The notes under the pieces were generated by a model that worked only from the letters and a program-made list of their open reading frames with translations, made no database searches and was not told where the DNA came from. This document shows positions 47,176 through 56,139 of a stretch of 64,000 nt of DNA, one piece after another (position 1 is the stretch's first letter; every line of letters begins with the position of its first letter). Origin of the DNA: Balanoglossus misakiensis (lineage: Eukaryota > Hemichordata); NCBI GenBank assembly GCA_040954595.2, contig JBECUI020000031.1, positions 235,417 to 299,416 of the forward strand, given 5' to 3'. The translations under genes were made by a program, and so were the position numbers.

Positions 47176-48192
47176 CTATGAGAATAGAAAGTTGTGCACA
47201 CTTTGTGGTATTTCTATTCCTTCCCTAAGAGATTGTTCCATTTTTTGCTGTTCAATTTCCCCTGGAATCAACACTTTGCTGAAACCTGGAGCCACCGGTT
47301 GACGGTGTAGTTCGTCAATCATCCTCTGTGTTCTTGCCAGAAAATCCTCTAAAGAACCGAACACAGAAGGATCAATAACAAGAAGGAAGTTGGAAATATC
47401 CCGGTACACATCCATATCCTTATACATTTTTTTCAAATGTGGCCCAAAAACACCGCCAATAAGCAAACCGGTAAAGACCTCTACCATAAGGTTAATCCCG
47501 TAACCTTTTGGGCTTCCGCCAAAAGGAAAAAGGGCCCGAGCCTTAAGGGGGTCGGTGCAACTTTGACCATCGGCATCCACGGCCCAGTTTTCTGGAATGG
47601 GCACCCCTCTCTCCTGCGCATAAAAAATCTTACCAAAAGCCACCTCACTGGTGGCCATATCCAGAAGGAAAGAATCCTTTTCTCCAGGACAGCCAAAGGC
47701 AAGGGGATTAGTGCCCAAATAAGGCATACTTCCGCCATAGGGTACAACACAGGAATCGGTGTTCACCAAAGCCAGGGCCGCCATTCTGGCATCCAAGGCC
47801 ATTTGCACATAATAGGCAAGGGAAGCACAGTGACTGTTGTTTTTTATTCCTACCAGGCCCATACCCTCTTCCCGGGCAATCTCGAGGGCTTCTTCCATGG
47901 CAAGCTTTGTTGAAACGATCCCTATCCCCCCTTGAGCATCCATCATAGCTATGCTGGGCTTAACTCTTTTCACAGGAAAAACCGCATGGAGATTGAGACC
48001 ACCAGCCATAATTCTCTTGCGGTAGTGTTCCACTCGAAGCACCCCATGGGAATGCACCCCCCTAAGATCAGCATAGACCAAGGCATCCGCCACAACGCCA
48101 GCATGCTCCTGTCCTACCCCCACCTCAGTCAAACGCTTGATCACCATGTTCCTTAAGTCAGGTTCCCTTACTCTTAGCATATCATCAGGCAT
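47176..48192 (-). CDS. Ureidoglycolate/malate dehydrogenase family protein (AllD-like)
   Basis: The 338-residue protein belongs to the NAD(P)-dependent malate/L-lactate/ureidoglycolate dehydrogenase family (Ldh_2). It has ALVYADLRGVHSHGVLRVEHYRKRI near residue 40 with the conserved HSHG, GIKNNSHCASLAYYVQMAL near 117, YLGTNPLAFGCPG near 160, and SPKGYGINLMVEVFTGLLIGG near 230. In the purine setting it most plausibly oxidises ureidoglycolate or a similar 2-hydroxy acid. It is the first gene of the left-going cluster; GGGAG lies upstream of the ATG. AllD is the best comparison; malate dehydrogenase activity cannot be excluded. Confidence 0.82.
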   Translation of the reverse strand: MPDDMLRVREPDLRNMVIKRLTEVGVGQEHAGVVADALVYADLRGVHSHGVLRVEHYRKRIMAGGLNLHAVFPVKRVKPSIAMMDAQGGIGIVSTKLAMEEALEIAREEGMGLVGIKNNSHCASLAYYVQMALDARMAALALVNTDSCVVPYGGSMPYLGTNPLAFGCPGEKDSFLLDMATSEVAFGKIFYAQERGVPIPENWAVDADGQSCTDPLKARALFPFGGSPKGYGINLMVEVFTGLLIGGVFGPHLKKMYKDMDVYRDISNFLLVIDPSVFGSLEDFLARTQRMIDELHRQPVAPGFSKVLIPGEIEQQKMEQSLREGIEIPQSVHNFLFS

Positions 48193-48555
48193 TATAACTC
48201 CCTAAAAACCAGAAATACAGACCCCAGGCGGTCTTAATCAAAACTTTTGGCCCCCACAGGATTTCCAACCCAAGAATAAAACAACAGTTATTTTCTTGAT
48301 TTCTCAATCTCAAGAGACAACTCAAGCCCTTATCGAGCCACAAGAAACCCCGCTCTGACAAAACTCATTCTAACGATACTTCATCTTCCCCTACGGATAA
48401 GCAAATTCTCTCTTGAAGCCTTAGCTTCGGTCAAGGGCTACAGCCCTCAACGTTAACCAGAAACCAGGAAGACCATCAAAGGCAGTCTTAAAAACCAAGA
48501 CAAATACCCGAAAGTTCCTTTACAATCTTATGAGGAAGTACTAAAAGGAAAAACC
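48193..48555. other. Divergent control region between purine cluster and XdhC-YqeB fusion
   Basis: This 363-bp gap separates the left-going allD-like gene from the right-going fusion gene. On the plus strand TACAAT at about 48520 with AAGACA 18 bases before is a weak candidate promoter for the fusion; a minus-strand TTGATT...TATTTC pair about 20-60 bp upstream of allD is another. No RNA gene or riboswitch core is recognised. Confidence 0.4.
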
Positions 48556-50205
48556 ATGAATGTCTTTGCCGAAGCGGCCCGTCTGGAGGCGGCCAACGAA
48601 GCTTTTGCCTTTGCCACCATTATAGAAGCCAAGGGCTCGGTTCCCCGCAACAGCGGAAGAATGCTTATCCGGAAAAACGGAGATATCGCCGGCACCATAG
48701 GAGGGGGCCTCTTAGAAGCCACCGTTATTTCTCAGGCCCTCGAAGCCCTGGCCGAGGGCCGTCCTCGAAGCCTTCGACGTCATTTAATTTCTCGAAAAGA
48801 AGGCCGCTGCACCGTAGAAGCAGGGGGAAAAACCATTCGGGAATGGAATACCGAACTCGAAAAAGCCGAAAGCGAAGCCAGAGAACCCGGAGGCAGCATT
48901 ACCATCTCCATCGATGTGGTACAGGAAAAACCCCACCTCGTGCTCATAGGAGGAGGCCATATAAGCCTGGCCATTGCCACCGCAGCTGTGCCTCTAGGCT
49001 TTGCCCTTAGCATAGCAGAAAATAGAGCCGAATTTTGCACACCCCAACGCTTCCCCATGACCCAGGACCTCCATTACCGACAAGATCTTCTAAAAGCCAT
49101 TGCCGAGATAGACATCGACAGCAACACCAGTGTGGTCATTGCCTCCATGGATCAAGACAAGCAAGCCCTGGAAATTCTAGCCCCCTCCCCAGCGGCCTAC
49201 CTGGGCCTGTTATCCAGCAAACGCAAAGCCTCCAAAATTCTTTCAGAACTGAGAGATTCTGGACTTCCCCCTTTGGCATTAGAACGTGTGCGGGCTCCCA
49301 TGGGCCTGGATATTGGCGCCGAAACCCCAGCAGAAATTGCCATTAGCGTCCTGGCTGAAATTCTCTCCGTACAGCGGGGCCATACCCCCCGGTCTCTGAG
49401 TAAGATGACCCATGACCTGGTACTTATCCGCGGAGGGGGGGACTTGGCCACTGGCGTCGCCTGGCGTCTGAAACGCTGTGGCTTTACCGTTGTCATTCTG
49501 GAAGTTCCCAAACCCATGGCCATACGCAGAAATCTTGCCTTTGCCCAGGCTCTCTATGATGACAAAATCTGCGTAGAGGGCCTAATGGCCAGAAAAGCAA
49601 GGCATAAGGCCGAAGTCTATGAAATTCTGGAGGCCGGCGACATTCCCGTTCTCGAAGATCCTGACGCCGAGTCCCTCAGCACCCTGAACCCCGCCATAGT
49701 GGTGGACGCAATCCTGGCCAAACGAAACCTAGGCACGCACCGCGCCATGGCCCCCATCACCATTGCCCTGGGGCCGGGATTTACTGCCGGAAAAGACGTG
49801 GATGCCGTAATAGAAACCCATCGGGGCCATAACCTGGGCCGGGTAATAGAAGAAGGCTCCGCCATCCCCGACACCGGCATACCCGGCAGCATTGGAGGAG
49901 AAAGCACCAAACGGGTTCTGCGGGCTCCTGTCGACGGAATTTGGAAACCCCTGGCCTCCATTGGCGATCTACTAAGCCAGGGGCAGCTACTAGGCCGAAT
50001 CGGCACACAAGAAATCCGATCACCCTTTAATGGACTCCTCCGAGGAATCCTAGCAAGCGATCTTAACATTAGCAAAAACACCAAAATAGGAGACGTGGAC
50101 CCCCGGGGAAACAACGTTGACTACCAGAAAATCTCCGACAAGTCCAGAGCCGTAGCGGGAGGAGTCTTGGAAGCCATCCTTCTCCTGAAGACAAGGAGAA
50201 ACTAG
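48556..50205 (+). CDS. Fused XdhC/CoxI-type and YqeB-type molybdenum hydroxylase maturation protein
   Basis: The 549-residue protein joins two usually separate families. Residues 1-270 match XdhC/CoxI: FATIIEAKGSVPRNSGRMLIRKNGDIAGTIGGGLLEA at the start, then HLVLIGGGHISLAIATAAVPLGF (Rossmann-like XdhC_C) and YLGLLSSKRKASKIL. Residues 290-549 match YqeB, the EF2563-type protein linked with selenium-dependent molybdenum hydroxylases (DLVLIRGGGDLATGVAWRLKRCGFTVVILE, AIVVDAILAKRN, GPGFTAGKDVDAVIETHRGHNLGRVI). It likely inserts or sulphurates/selenates the Mo cofactor of XdhA-like enzymes. It is transcribed away from the cluster; AAAAGGAAAAACC precedes the ATG. Confidence 0.88.
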   Translation: MNVFAEAARLEAANEAFAFATIIEAKGSVPRNSGRMLIRKNGDIAGTIGGGLLEATVISQALEALAEGRPRSLRRHLISRKEGRCTVEAGGKTIREWNTELEKAESEAREPGGSITISIDVVQEKPHLVLIGGGHISLAIATAAVPLGFALSIAENRAEFCTPQRFPMTQDLHYRQDLLKAIAEIDIDSNTSVVIASMDQDKQALEILAPSPAAYLGLLSSKRKASKILSELRDSGLPPLALERVRAPMGLDIGAETPAEIAISVLAEILSVQRGHTPRSLSKMTHDLVLIRGGGDLATGVAWRLKRCGFTVVILEVPKPMAIRRNLAFAQALYDDKICVEGLMARKARHKAEVYEILEAGDIPVLEDPDAESLSTLNPAIVVDAILAKRNLGTHRAMAPITIALGPGFTAGKDVDAVIETHRGHNLGRVIEEGSAIPDTGIPGSIGGESTKRVLRAPVDGIWKPLASIGDLLSQGQLLGRIGTQEIRSPFNGLLRGILASDLNISKNTKIGDVDPRGNNVDYQKISDKSRAVAGGVLEAILLLKTRRN

Positions 50206-50286
50206 TTAGGAGCCTGACAAGCAGCCATCGAGACCCTTAAGAGCCGCTGACGGCAGACACCCCCCAGTCCGAGCCAAGCCCGATGC

Positions 50287-51327
50287 TTACACTTTCATAA
50301 AGGAATCCACCAAAGCAAGAGAAAGCTCCCGTCCCTCTCCCGGCGGCAGAACCTCCCCTAAATCCCCCCGTCCCTGCCTTAGAATCGCCCGTCCCCGCTC
50401 CGCAGCAGCCTCCAGTGCCCCGGAATTCTTAAGAAGACTCACCATCTCCCTTACCACAGAAAGGTCACCCCGGAGAGACTCCCCAGAAGCCCGGCGAAAC
50501 AAAACGGCAAGCCTCTCCCTATCCTCCGGACAACGTTCTAAATGAACAAGCACAGGGAAACTCTTTTTCCCCTCCACCACATCCTCTCCCCAGTCCTTCC
50601 CGGAATTCCCCTCAGTCAGGTTCTTCACATCATCAAAAACCTGGAAACCCAGCCCCAGGGTTTCCCAGATCTTCCCCACCCGGCAAACATCCTGCTCGCT
50701 GGCCCCAGCGGCCCGGGCCCCCCCCCTAGCCGCCAGCCAGGACAGCCCCCCAGTTTTAAACCGGCACATCTGGAAATAAGCCTCCACTGAAGGGAAAAGG
50801 TTTTTTTGATTGTGCCAGAGAATATCCAGGCCCTGCCCAAAATGAAGCCGCCTCATGGCCACATGATAATCCTCCCGGATTCCCTGAAGCCTGGCCTGAT
50901 TAAGACCACAGGAATCTATAAGAAGAACAGGCAGAAAATACATCAGGTTTCCCACATTCAGCGCAAGGTCCACACCAAATTCCAAATGGATGGCAGGCCC
51001 TCCCCGCCGCCGCCGCCCCCCATCCTCAACATCATCCACAATAAGACTTCCATTGTGAGGAATCTCCGTCAGCGCCGCCAGAGGATCAGCAGCCCTCCCC
51101 CCCCCAAAAGCCTCACAAGTAAGAAGAGTCACAAGAGGGCGCCAGTGCTTTCCACCCCGATTTAAAAGTTCACGTCCAGGCCTTAGAAAATCTTCCACCC
51201 AGCTAAGCTTAATATCAGGAACATCCTGCCCAGCCATCGCCCTGAACCACTGGGCGCTCACTGTTTGGGGAAAAACCTCCGCCAGAACGCCCTCAATACG
51301 ATTCAAATAAGGGGCATAAGCATTCAT
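50287..51327 (-). CDS. Polyprenyl diphosphate synthase
   Basis: About 346 residues of the isoprenyl synthase fold. The first aspartate-rich motif reads SLIVDDVEDGGRRRRGGPAIH near residue 95; the second reads FQVFDDVKNLTE near 230, with N in place of the last aspartate. Both bind the diphosphate through magnesium. HRGGKHWRPLVTLLTCEAFGG-like start features are near 55. It should condense isopentenyl units into a C15-C20 or longer chain for quinone, lipid carrier or carotenoid use. The start is ATG 51327; an upstream TTG at 51342 extends the frame. G+C content is higher than in its neighbours. Confidence 0.82.
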   Translation of the reverse strand: MNAYAPYLNRIEGVLAEVFPQTVSAQWFRAMAGQDVPDIKLSWVEDFLRPGRELLNRGGKHWRPLVTLLTCEAFGGGRAADPLAALTEIPHNGSLIVDDVEDGGRRRRGGPAIHLEFGVDLALNVGNLMYFLPVLLIDSCGLNQARLQGIREDYHVAMRRLHFGQGLDILWHNQKNLFPSVEAYFQMCRFKTGGLSWLAARGGARAAGASEQDVCRVGKIWETLGLGFQVFDDVKNLTEGNSGKDWGEDVVEGKKSFPVLVHLERCPEDRERLAVLFRRASGESLRGDLSVVREMVSLLKNSGALEAAAERGRAILRQGRGDLGEVLPPGEGRELSLALVDSFMKV

Positions 51328-51801
51328 GAAGCTAGTATCCAATGAAGTCAGCGTAATTGCCTAGCCCTGACATCCTCATTCTAAACAGGAGCTACTCCAT
51401 AAGCCCAGCCAAATCACTCATAAACTTTCCACATTGCCAAGTACAGCATTCTCATCCTTTTTTTGGGCGTCCGGGCGGGCTTTCCGGGGCTTCGGTCCTA
51501 CGGACCGCCTTCGGCGCCCCTTCAATCCCTGACGCGGGGGGAGACCCATGAGCTTTTAAAAAAACCAGGAAATGAACCATCAGGCTGAATTAGAAGTTCT
51601 TCCACGGCCCAGGTTTAAAACAGGTAGAAGGGGTAGGTACCAGACTGGCGAAGCGCCGGTTATCGGCAGGCCGTTCAAAGTTCCATGACACAACTTACTT
51701 CTCTTAGCTGCCCCAAGCTTACAGCACCGCCCACAATACCGAAGCTACACAGGTGATACTCCCAGCTCTCAAAAGAATAGCCAAAGGATACCCCGACAAT
51801 C
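51328..51801. other. Non-coding region with a G+C-rich structured element
   Basis: No gene is evident. At about 51463-51545 a strongly G+C-rich block contains nested inverted repeats: ggggc...gcgcccc surrounds ggtcctacggacc. It could be a bidirectional terminator or a dispersed repeat. The rest, 51546-51801, is unremarkable. Confidence 0.5.
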
Positions 51802-52834
51802 TCATCGATCCTCTTCAAACTCTCTTAAAGCTGCCCCAACTTGGTCCACATCTTTTTCAGAAACATCCCTATGAGCCACAAAGCGAAAAACTCTCCCTTT
51901 AGAAGGGTAGGTAAGAATCCCCTTTTTCCGAAGAAAATCTAAAAACCGCAGCTCCTGTTCCGCCTCCCCCTTACACAGCCGGAAAAAAACCATATTGATC
52001 TCCGGGATTAGGATTCAGAACCTCAAAGCTCGAACCTTGCACAAGAATCTGAGCCAGTTTCCTGGCCTTCTGATGATCCTCTTCCAAACGGAGACGTTCC
52101 TGTTTCAAGGCCACCAGCCCTGCGGCTGCTAAAATGCCCACCTGACGCATGGCACCACCCATGATTTTCCTGTAGTATCTGGCCTGTTCCACAAAGTCAC
52201 TTTCCCCACAGAGCAAGCTGCCCACCGGTGCGGCCAGCCCCTTGGACAAGCAGAACATAACCGAAGCCATTCCCTTAGCAACCACCCCCGCCCCCACTCC
52301 TAGATGGACAGCGGCATTGAAAATACGGGCACCATCCAGATGGATGGGAATCCCCGCCTCCTGGGCTCCAAGACAAATTGAATCGACAACATCGAGGGGT
52401 TGGACCCTACCATCTGAAAGAGCATTTTCAAGACAGATCAGGGAAGACACAGGTAAATGTATATTGCGGGTGCTTCTTATCCGAGAAGCAATGTCCTGCC
52501 AGCACAGCCAGGACCCCGCTGGAGCAATGGTCCGCATAAAAGCCGCACTGATATAAGCCGAAGCCCCCGCTTCGTGCTGAATAATGTGGGTATTCTCAGA
52601 CACGTAAACCTCTCCCCCCCGTTGGGTATGAGTCAGCAAGGCCAACTGGTTCCCAAAAGTGCCAGAAGGAACAAAGATTGCCGCAGGCTTGCCTAATAGC
52701 TCGGCGGCCATTTCCTCCAACTTGCGCACAGTGGGATCTTCCCTAACCATATCATCTCCCACTTCAGCTTCAGCCATGGCCTTTCTCATAGCCGGGGTGG
52801 GTTTCGTTACCGTATCCGAACGTAAATCTATCAT
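51802..52834 (-). pseudogene. ltaE: Low-specificity L-threonine aldolase, one frameshift near the C-terminus
   Basis: From ATG 52834 the frame gives the family start MIDLRSDTVTKPTPAMRKAMAEAEVGDDMVREDPTVRKLE. It includes AIFVPSGTFGNQLALLTH, IPIHLDGARIFNAAVHLGV and the PLP lysine region VMFCLSKGLAAPVGSLLCG. It ends early at about 51971, and a one-base shift continues INMVFFRLCKGEAEQELRFLDFLRKKGIL to the normal end at 51802. The break is in the C-terminal small domain, after all PLP-binding residues. It would cleave threonine to glycine and acetaldehyde. A GGAGAGG box precedes the ATG. Confidence 0.85.
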
Positions 52835-52971
52835 GGGAACCTCTCCTTAACGTATTTCATCCAGGAAATTTCTCATTACTCAAGGAAAATTTTCCTGCAC
52901 AATAAAACCTAAGACACCCTGATATTTGCAGAAACGCCGGGTATAGAAGTAAACCCGAAATCGCTGTCTGG

Positions 52972-53001
52972 TTGACATAGGAAAATCTTAGCTAGTAAAC
53001 T
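52972..53001 (+). promoter_or_regulatory. Promoter of the osmoprotectant transporter operon
   Basis: TTGACA (52972-52977) and TAAACT (52996-53001) are 18 bases apart, with a perfect -35 and four of six -10 positions. It lies 35 bp upstream of the binding-protein ATG. The other strand is the start region of the threonine aldolase gene. Confidence 0.6.
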
Positions 53002-53035
53002 ACCTTTTATCCACGTTTTTATAAGTAGGTTTATT

Positions 53036-53992
53036 ATGCGTATTAAGCAGGTAACATGGAATCCATTGGTTCTGATTTTCATGTTTTTTATTATCACTGC
53101 CCCCATAGGGGCCGGGGGGAATGCCGATGTATCCTCTGCAAAAGCTTCCATTACTGTGGCTTCAAAAATTGATACCGAAGGAGGGCTTCTAGGCCATATT
53201 ATGGTCCACCTTCTAAGCGATGCAGGATTTGAAGTCAACAATCGAGTACAGTTAGGCCCCACCGATATTGTTCGCAAAGCAATCAAAAACGGCGAAATCG
53301 ACATCTACCCTGAGTACACAGGGAACGGAGCGTTTTTCTATCCTGACCATGGACTAGGCGATGTTTGGAAAGATCCTAAGGGAGGTTGGGAAGCCATTAG
53401 TAAACTGGACAAGGAAGCTGAAAATCTTATTTGGCTCAAACCAGCCCCGGCCAATAACACCTGGGCTATTGCCCTTCGCCAGGATCTGGCCGATGCTGAA
53501 AACCTAAAAACCTTGAGTGACTTTGGCCGTTGGGTAGCTGGAGGGGGCAAGGTGAAGTTGGCAGGTTCAGAAGAATTTGTCAGTCGGCCTGATTCTCTTC
53601 CTTCCTTTGAGGCCGCCTACGGCTTTCATCTAACAAAAGATCAGCTCCTCATACTGTCCGGAGGCAACACCACCACCACCGAACAGGCGGCCTCCAGACA
53701 AACCGATGGGGTTAACGCCGCCATGGCCTACGGTACCGATGGGCAGTTGGCAGCCCTTGGACTCGTGGTTATGATCGATGACAAAAAAGTACAACCGGTC
53801 TACGAACCGGCTCCCCTTATTCGCAGTGAAGTGCTGGAACGTTATCCTGAAATAGCCGGAATTCTGGAACCAGCATTTTCTCAACTTGACCTTAAGACCC
53901 TTCAAATGTTGAACTCCAGGATTGCCGTGGAAGGTCAACCCTCTACAGAGGTTGCACAGCAGTGGCTCCGCAGCAAGGGATTGCTTAACTGA
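53036..53992 (+). CDS. Osmoprotectant/glycine betaine-binding protein (OsmF/ProX-like)
   Basis: The 318-residue protein begins with a hydrophobic signal segment (LVLIFMFFIITAPIGAGG) and has the OpuAC fold. Visible features are ITVASKIDTEGGLLGHIMVHLLSDAGFEV near residue 39, GEIDIYPEYTGNGAFF near 86 with aromatic ligand-cage residues, and TTTEQAASRQTDGVNAAMAYGTDG near 215. It captures glycine betaine, choline or a similar compound outside the membrane. It is the first gene of a five-gene operon with two permeases, an ATPase and a flavoprotein. Confidence 0.88.
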   Translation: MRIKQVTWNPLVLIFMFFIITAPIGAGGNADVSSAKASITVASKIDTEGGLLGHIMVHLLSDAGFEVNNRVQLGPTDIVRKAIKNGEIDIYPEYTGNGAFFYPDHGLGDVWKDPKGGWEAISKLDKEAENLIWLKPAPANNTWAIALRQDLADAENLKTLSDFGRWVAGGGKVKLAGSEEFVSRPDSLPSFEAAYGFHLTKDQLLILSGGNTTTTEQAASRQTDGVNAAMAYGTDGQLAALGLVVMIDDKKVQPVYEPAPLIRSEVLERYPEIAGILEPAFSQLDLKTLQMLNSRIAVEGQPSTEVAQQWLRSKGLLN

Positions 53993-55170
53993 GGAAAAGG
54001 AAGTCTCCCGGTGACCTCCGGATCGATGCTGTACCTCTAGTAGCTTTGGTCCTGGGAGGACTGTTCCTTTTACTCCCTTTTTTATACATAAAGGAAAACC
54101 GAATTGTTGACGGTTTCCCACTTTTTGTGGGAAACCTCTTAACGCCGCCCTTGAGCATAGGCCTTATACTCCTGGCAGTGGCAACAGCCCTTGGTGCTAT
54201 CCTTTCGGGTTTTTGGCAGCGCTGTTTCTACATCGGAGCCGGATTATTGGCTTTATGGCTACCCTTGGGCCTACTTTTTCGGGGAGGGGCCATGCTGCTG
54301 GACATGCCTGCGGCCCGTTTTAGCCCTGGTTTAGGTTTTTGGGGCGGCCCTTTAATTTCCTATGTCCTTCTTAACCATCGCAAAACTTCTGCGAGTCTGG
54401 GGAAGAAGCTTTTCTTACTTGTCTGCTGCGTGCTTCCCCCTCTGCTATTTTTTTCTGGAGAGCAGGTAGAGGGTCTGGCACTCGTTAAGGAATGGGCCGC
54501 CAGGCGAGAACGCTTCCCCAAAGAAATTCTGGCTCACGGGCAGTTATTTCTAGGTGCCACACTTGCAGCAACCTTAATAGGCATACCCCTGGGAATAGGC
54601 TCCCGCCGTTCACCCCGACTTGAAAAGTCATTACTGGCCTTTGTGGATTCCATGCAAACCCTGCCATCTCTGGCTCTCTTCGGCCTGCTCATTGCCCCCC
54701 TATCCTGGCTTTCCCAGCGTATTCCGCTGCTGCGCACCTTGGGGATTCAGGGAATAGGTTCTGCTCCAGCCTTTATTGCCCTATGCCTCTACGCCTTGTT
54801 TCCTATACTTCGCAACACGGTTTTGGGTCTGGCTCAGGTATCTCCTTCGGCCTTGGAAGCAGGAAAGGGCTTGGGAATGTCTTCACGGCAGCTGTTCTGG
54901 AAAGTACGCTGGCCCCTGGCCTCCCCCTACATCCTTACCGGAATTCGCACAGCGGCGGTTCAGGGAGTAGGAAATGCCGCCGTGGCAGCCCTTATTGGTG
55001 CCGGAGGTCTGGGGGTATTAATCTTTCAGGGCCTAGGACAGGCGGCCCCGGATCTGGTACTCCTGGGAGTTTTTCCCCTGATAATCATGGCCATCATGGT
55101 GGATCGTTTTTTGGGCTTACTTACGACCTTGCTGGTTCCAAAGGGAATAGAATTGGAGAAGAGATCATGA
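53989..55170 (+). CDS. Osmoprotectant ABC transporter permease (YehY-like)
   Basis: The intact frame encodes about 393 residues if it starts at the CTG at 53989, which overlaps the preceding stop, or 374 if it starts at TTG 54046. I keep the longer form with low certainty; no ATG is available. Hydrophobic spans occupy the first half. The permease core in the second half has the EAA-type loop with GSAPAFIALCLYALFPILRNTVLGLAQVSPSALEAGKGLGMSSRQLFWKVRWPLASPYILTGIRTAAVQGVGNAAVAALIGAGGLG. It works with the downstream ATPase and second permease. Its stop overlaps the ATPase ATG (ATGA). Confidence 0.85.
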   Translation: MRKRKSPGDLRIDAVPLVALVLGGLFLLLPFLYIKENRIVDGFPLFVGNLLTPPLSIGLILLAVATALGAILSGFWQRCFYIGAGLLALWLPLGLLFRGGAMLLDMPAARFSPGLGFWGGPLISYVLLNHRKTSASLGKKLFLLVCCVLPPLLFFSGEQVEGLALVKEWAARRERFPKEILAHGQLFLGATLAATLIGIPLGIGSRRSPRLEKSLLAFVDSMQTLPSLALFGLLIAPLSWLSQRIPLLRTLGIQGIGSAPAFIALCLYALFPILRNTVLGLAQVSPSALEAGKGLGMSSRQLFWKVRWPLASPYILTGIRTAAVQGVGNAAVAALIGAGGLGVLIFQGLGQAAPDLVLLGVFPLIIMAIMVDRFLGLLTTLLVPKGIELEKRS

Positions 55171-56138
55171 CTCTGGAACTGCTGGACGTTACAAAAAATT
55201 ATGGAGAAAAAAAGGCTGTCGATGCCGTCAGCCTGAAAATTTTCCAGGGAGAACAGCTCATCCTTATTGGCCCCTCTGGTTGCGGTAAAACCACCCTGCT
55301 AAAAATGATCAATCGCCTGGTAGAGCCCAGCGCCGGGAAAATTCTTGTGGATGGAAACGATGTCTTAGAAGTTTCTCCCGTGGAGCTCAGGCGGCACATT
55401 GGCTACGTTATTCAGCATGTAGGACTTTTCCCCCACATGACCGTTGCCCAAAACGTAGGGACGGTACCGCGGCTTTTAAACTGGGACAAACAGCGCATCC
55501 GTAACCGCACTTGGAAACTACTGGAGCTGGTGGGACTGGACCCAGAGGAATACGCTTCTTCCTGGCCTTCCCGACTTTCAGGGGGAGAGGCACAAAGGGT
55601 GGGAGTGGCCCGCGCCCTCGCCGCCGACCCCCCGGTACTGCTCATGGATGAGCCCTTCGGGGCCGTGGATCCTCTTACTCGGGAGACCTTACAAAAAGAA
55701 TTTGCCCGTATCCAGTCAGAGCTGGACAAAACTGTAATTTTTGTAACCCACGATCTAGACGAAGCCATACGCTTAGGGGACCGCATTGCCGTAATGAACG
55801 AAGGGAAGATTCTTCGAGTGGCCTCCCCGGAAGACATACTTCAAGACAAGGATCCCTTTATCCGGGATTTTACCGGTGAAGGCCGAGCCATAAAGAGACT
55901 TGACCGCATTAACGTCGTTGATGCCCTAAACGCCAAACCCTCCCAAGAAACCCTATCGGCACAGACAAAACCGGCAGCCGTAACCATACAGGGAAACGTC
56001 AGCCTGAAAGACGCCCTGGCACAGATGATAGAGACTGGAAGCTCCACCCTGGAGGTTCTGGACCCCAAGGGGCATAAACTGGGAAAACTTACCTTGACAC
56101 AGCTTATAGAACGCATTTCCGGACGCAAGGCTTCTTAA
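55167..56138 (+). CDS. Osmoprotectant ABC transporter ATPase (OpuCA/YehX-like)
   Basis: The 323-residue ATPase has Walker A GPSGCGKTT near residue 35, the Q-loop YVIQHVGLFPHM near 80, the signature LSGGEAQRVGVARAL near 130, Walker B PVLLMDEPFGAVDPLT near 155 and FVTHDLDEAIRLGDRIAVM. A C-terminal extension (about 240-323) is a single CBS-like region with GNVSLKDALAQMIETGSSTLEVLD, which in OpuCA-type ATPases senses ionic strength. The start is the ATG at 55167, overlapping the previous stop. A frame extending upstream in this register is not the gene. Confidence 0.9.
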   Translation: MTLELLDVTKNYGEKKAVDAVSLKIFQGEQLILIGPSGCGKTTLLKMINRLVEPSAGKILVDGNDVLEVSPVELRRHIGYVIQHVGLFPHMTVAQNVGTVPRLLNWDKQRIRNRTWKLLELVGLDPEEYASSWPSRLSGGEAQRVGVARALAADPPVLLMDEPFGAVDPLTRETLQKEFARIQSELDKTVIFVTHDLDEAIRLGDRIAVMNEGKILRVASPEDILQDKDPFIRDFTGEGRAIKRLDRINVVDALNAKPSQETLSAQTKPAAVTIQGNVSLKDALAQMIETGSSTLEVLDPKGHKLGKLTLTQLIERISGRKAS

Positions 56139-56139
56139 A

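Noticed and set aside
47030-47302. Plus-strand 90-codon frame between serC and the allD-like gene
   Set aside because: It covers the serC promoter and runs antisense into the allD-like gene; no motif.
54783-55166. N-terminal extension of the osmoprotectant ATPase
   Set aside because: The extended frame lies within the permease gene in another register. The ATG at 55167 overlapping the permease stop gives the normal ATPase N-terminus.
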